A stretch of 64,000 nt of DNA from Nymphaea colorata (lineage: Eukaryota; Streptophyta; Magnoliopsida; Nymphaeales; Nymphaeaceae): the NCBI RefSeq assembly GCF_008831285.2, contig NC_045141.1, positions 24,847,315-24,911,314 on the forward strand, read 5' to 3'. Below the pieces are notes generated by a model. It had not been told where the DNA came from. It made no database searches and saw nothing but the letters and a program-made list of their open reading frames with translations. Positions 61,210 to 64,000 of this stretch are shown piece by piece (positions within the stretch are counted from its first letter, which is position 1; each line of letters starts with the position of its first letter). A program made the translations under genes and the position numbers.

Positions 61210-62010
61210 ATGGAGAAGCAAGGACAAGGACAACCACCAGTAATGGGTGGAGGTACACCATTGCCTTATGGTACCCAACCATATCAAGCTTCTCAGATGG
61301 TAGTTCCTGGTACTGCTGGACCTGCCGTGGGCAATGTTCAATCTGCAGGTCAGCCGGTTCCATTTGCTGCTCCTCCAGCTCAAGTTGCTGCCCAGAACCA
61401 ACTCATTTATCAGCACCTGCATCAACAACAGCAAGCTCATCAACTTCAACAGCTCCAGCTTTTCTGGGCTAACCAGCTTCAAGAAATTGAACAGACGTCA
61501 GATTTCAAGAATCACAGTCTACCCTTGGCAAGAATCAAAAAGATTATGAAGGCTGATGAGGATGTGAGGATGATATCGGCTGAGGCTCCAATCGTATTTG
61601 CAAAAGCATGTGAGATGTTCATTCTTGAGCTCACATTGAGGTCATGGATACACACAGAGGAGAACAAGAGGAGGACATTGCAGAAGAACGACATAGCTGC
61701 TGCCATCACTAGGAATGACATTTTCGACTTTCTGGTTGACATAGTACCAAGGGATGAGTTGAAGGATGAGGTAGTTACAGGAATCCCAAGAGCTGGTTCA
61801 CTGCCTGTTGGAGGGCCACCCGAAATGCTTCCTTACTATTATGTTCCTACACAACCTGTTACTCCCGTTGGAGCTCAAGGAATGATGATGGGTAAGCCTC
61901 TTATGGATCCTGCCATGTTTGGACAACAGCCTCATCCATATGCTCCACAGCAAATGTGGCAGCCTCCGGCTTCTAGCCAAGAGGAGCAACAGCCAACGAC
62001 ACAGCAATAG
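61210..62010 (+). CDS. NF-YC, histone-fold subunit of the CCAAT-binding factor
   Basis: One coding exon of 266 aa. The histone-fold core spans about residues 106-182: LARIKKIMKADEDVRMISAE, then APIVFAKACEMFILELTLRS, then TLQKNDIAAAITRNDIFDFL, ending DIVPRDE. This is near identical to plant NF-YC1/3/4/9-type proteins. The N terminus is Gln-rich (HLHQQQQAHQLQQLQLFWAN) and the C terminus Pro/Gln/Met-rich (MMMGKPLMDPAMF, then Gln-rich tail). NF-YC dimerises with NF-YB by the histone fold and the pair recruits NF-YA, or CONSTANS-type proteins, to CCAAT boxes in the nucleus; this subgroup acts in flowering and light or ABA responses. The first ATG after the splice acceptor at 61192 is the start. 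I cannot tell which paralogue it is, so no number is given. Confidence 0.94.
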   Translation: MEKQGQGQPPVMGGGTPLPYGTQPYQASQMVVPGTAGPAVGNVQSAGQPVPFAAPPAQVAAQNQLIYQHLHQQQQAHQLQQLQLFWANQLQEIEQTSDFKNHSLPLARIKKIMKADEDVRMISAEAPIVFAKACEMFILELTLRSWIHTEENKRRTLQKNDIAAAITRNDIFDFLVDIVPRDELKDEVVTGIPRAGSLPVGGPPEMLPYYYVPTQPVTPVGAQGMMMGKPLMDPAMFGQQPHPYAPQQMWQPPASSQEEQQPTTQQ

Positions 62011-62034
62011 CTGCATTAACAGCCTTAGAGAAAG

Positions 62035-62686
62035 GTAAGGAATACTGATTTTTTTTTTTTTTCACGTGTGTAACCTTCAAACTGAGGTAAACAATCGATA
62101 CAATGAACCCAGATTATGTCTGTAAATGCTATGCTCATGACAGAACGATGCATTGAAGCCTCCCTCTTTCTCTCATGTTCTTTGTTGAGAAACAAATCTT
62201 CCATATGACTTGTTCTGTATCCTGCAGCAATAACTAACATGCTTTACCTATATGTTTACCTCCTATGTAACTTACTATTGGGGCTTGTTTGCCAAAATGA
62301 GTCCGAAAGCAATGCTGGTTCATGACCATAACACTTTTCCTCAGCATATTCTTTGGAATTTATGCGGGCATGCATGGTTGAATGATGGCTGAATGGCTGA
62401 TAAGCATCTGTTTGGTTTGTATCTCTATCTCTCTATGGAAAAGTAAATGCTCAAGAGTCACCTCTGTCATCATTTCTCCTTCACATGAGAAAGCAGAGCA
62501 AGTGTGCTTTCCATGGTGGAGAATCCACGTTGCAGTGTCATAATACTTGTTTATTTATTTGTTGGGAGATAGTTGCTGATGGATGGATTTTTTGACGTGA
62601 TTTCCTTGTTCTATTCCTGATATGGTAATATTCATACAGCTTATTTACTGGTCATTTGAACTCTGTTTTTAGTGTATGATCTGCAG
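62035..62686 (+). other. Probable 3'-UTR intron of the NF-YC gene
   Basis: AAAG|GTAAGG stands 24 bases after the stop codon, and GATCTGCAG|AGGAGG ends at 62686. The segment between is T-rich. Because the junction would be within about 50 bases of the stop, it should not trigger nonsense-mediated decay. Confidence 0.45.
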
Positions 62687-64000
62687 AGGAGGAGGATGAG
62701 CAAATGTTTGTCTGCATGTGTGCGTGTGACCGTTATGTGTGGGCTCCCTTCGATTTTAATTTTTACGGTTGTAGATTTCAAAAGTGTTGTTTCCATAGTA
62801 CTTGCATCTTGAGACCAACCTCTGATGATGTTGAACTTAGCTGGAATTTCTGCTCAGGATTTCGTTTATTGAGGCTCCCTGTCCAAAACAAAATCTTCTA
62901 CAAATTTCCTGTTACCATTTGATTTACACCTGCTTTCTGAGGATATATGCAGGGGTTCTCTGCTCGAAAGGTAATAATATTATCTTTTTTGTGTGCAACC
63001 CTTGGCTTCGCAGATCGCACTTGAACTATGCCAAGAGCTGCAACTTGGGATGTCGAATATAATTTGTTGTTCGTCTCTGCTTTTGAAATGGTGTACTTTA
63101 GCTCTCAACTCATCGAGAAAGATATTTTATAAGATGAGGCATTACTGTATCCATGACAAGTTAGAGACAAAACCAGACATTTTGAATACATGAATTCACA
63201 TTCTCTTGTGTAATCTAACCTTGTGTAAACGGTGTTCAGACTAATCTTGTATGAAATTATGTACTAAGTTCTTTCCGTCTCTGACATTGAAAAGCCAACT
63301 GCTCATATAACAGAAAACTTGATGGTAATTAAAAAGTAAAATTTTGTGTAAAACTGACTCCCAATGCATAATCCAACGGAAGGAACTGATAGGTTCTGAA
63401 TCTGCTGGTCCAGTACCTGCGCTTCTTTTTAGAAGGGTCCGACCCCACGTCCACAAGCATCAAAACTGAATCACTTCCCATAGTGGCACAGACAATCAGT
63501 TTAGAAAAACAGCATCAAAGTAGGGAGGCAGAAGATATCTACATTTTTTTATCAAAGAAAAGAAGTATATATATATATATATATTCTGAAAAATGAGGGG
63601 CGAAAATTGGCCTGAAAATCTCTTTTCTTATTTTGGTGATTCGAAGAACAAGCACAAAATCCGTTTTGATTAAGATTCAAAAAGTCTTGGTAAATTTCAC
63701 TGCGTAGGGGACTCGGTAGATCTGGCTCTTCTCAAGATTTTGGAATTCTTCTTTTGACTCGAACCATAGGAAAGAAATGCTTCGGTTGCAGAAGGAATCA
63801 TGAAACTCAGATGTATAAATTAGAGGTTGTCTAAAATCAACACCTTCGGCTTTGCCAGCTTATATTACATTAACGTCAAGACTGCATGTTTTTTTTTTTT
63901 TTAAATTGGTACGTTCTTAGATACCTCACATCAATCTGTAGAATTATCTTTTTTTTCCCCCTAAAAGAACACAAAAAACATAAACCTAACATTAAATCCT
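62687..64000. other. 3' UTR of the NF-YC gene and flanking sequence
   Basis: No multi-exon gene can be supported. A 50-codon minus-strand frame at 63329-63481 looks slightly protein-like (see findings). There is a short (AT)n at about 63567-63584. Confidence 0.5.

Noticed and set aside
1..64000. tRNA, rRNA, CRISPR arrays, LTR retrotransposons, bacterial-type operons
   Set aside because: No tRNA B-box with matching arms, no rRNA, no direct long terminal repeats and no regularly spaced repeat-spacer arrays were seen by eye. A tRNAscan-SE and LTR search would settle this.

Overview
This window is nuclear DNA from a flowering plant. Evidence: GT-AG introns (many of them kilobases long and AT-rich), chloroplast-targeted proteins, a plant NF-YC subunit, plant-type hAT and Tourist-like transposons, and dense (GA)n, (CA)n and (AT)n microsatellites. 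It does not look like a grass (coding GC is moderate), but I cannot place the species from sequence alone.

Layout. (1) At 1-483, minus strand, is the 5' part of a gene for a small chloroplast CBS-domain protein; it runs off the left edge. (2) At 484-2906 is a divergent intergenic region with a tandem-repeat-bearing transposon remnant. (3) At 2907-15954, plus strand, is a long split gene that best matches FLIP/MEICA1 (DUF4487, partner of FIGNL1 in meiotic recombination control). One 6.3-kb intron of it holds three hAT-type insertions: two related non-autonomous elements (5838-6246, 6540-7180) and a 3.3-kb element with a decayed BED-finger/DUF659 transposase (7715-11043), each with a recognisable 8-bp target duplication. 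(4) At 15955-23700 is about 7.7 kb with no gene I can support. (5) At 24443-27925, plus, is a two-exon ankyrin/GPCR-chaperone (ANKRD13-like) protein of 657 aa. (6) At 27926-33503 is intergenic sequence with a Tourist-like MITE and an 80-bp pure (AT)n run. (7) At 33504-43044, plus, is a complete 13-exon ABC1K3-type atypical kinase (788 aa). (8) At 43454-43999, minus, is an intronless 181-aa protein with a C-terminal membrane anchor, not recognised. (9) At 45229-54174, plus, is a complete 10-exon PAM71-type thylakoid Mn transporter (361 aa). (10) At 61210-62010, plus, is an NF-YC histone-fold subunit on one coding exon, probably with a long 5'-UTR intron reaching back to about 56.2 kb and a 3'-UTR intron.

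Functionally these are independent single-copy plant genes, not a cluster. Three encode plastid proteins: the CBS protein, the plastoglobule-type kinase ABC1K3 and the thylakoid transporter PAM71. I assembled the ABC1K3 and PAM71 models exon by exon with consistent phases; the FLIP model is uncertain between its third exon and 12.6 kb. I found no new multi-gene system. The most interesting points are a possible 33-nt intron (or nonsense codon) in FLIP, small tandem duplications that copied splice-donor regions in two genes, and the nested hAT insertions.
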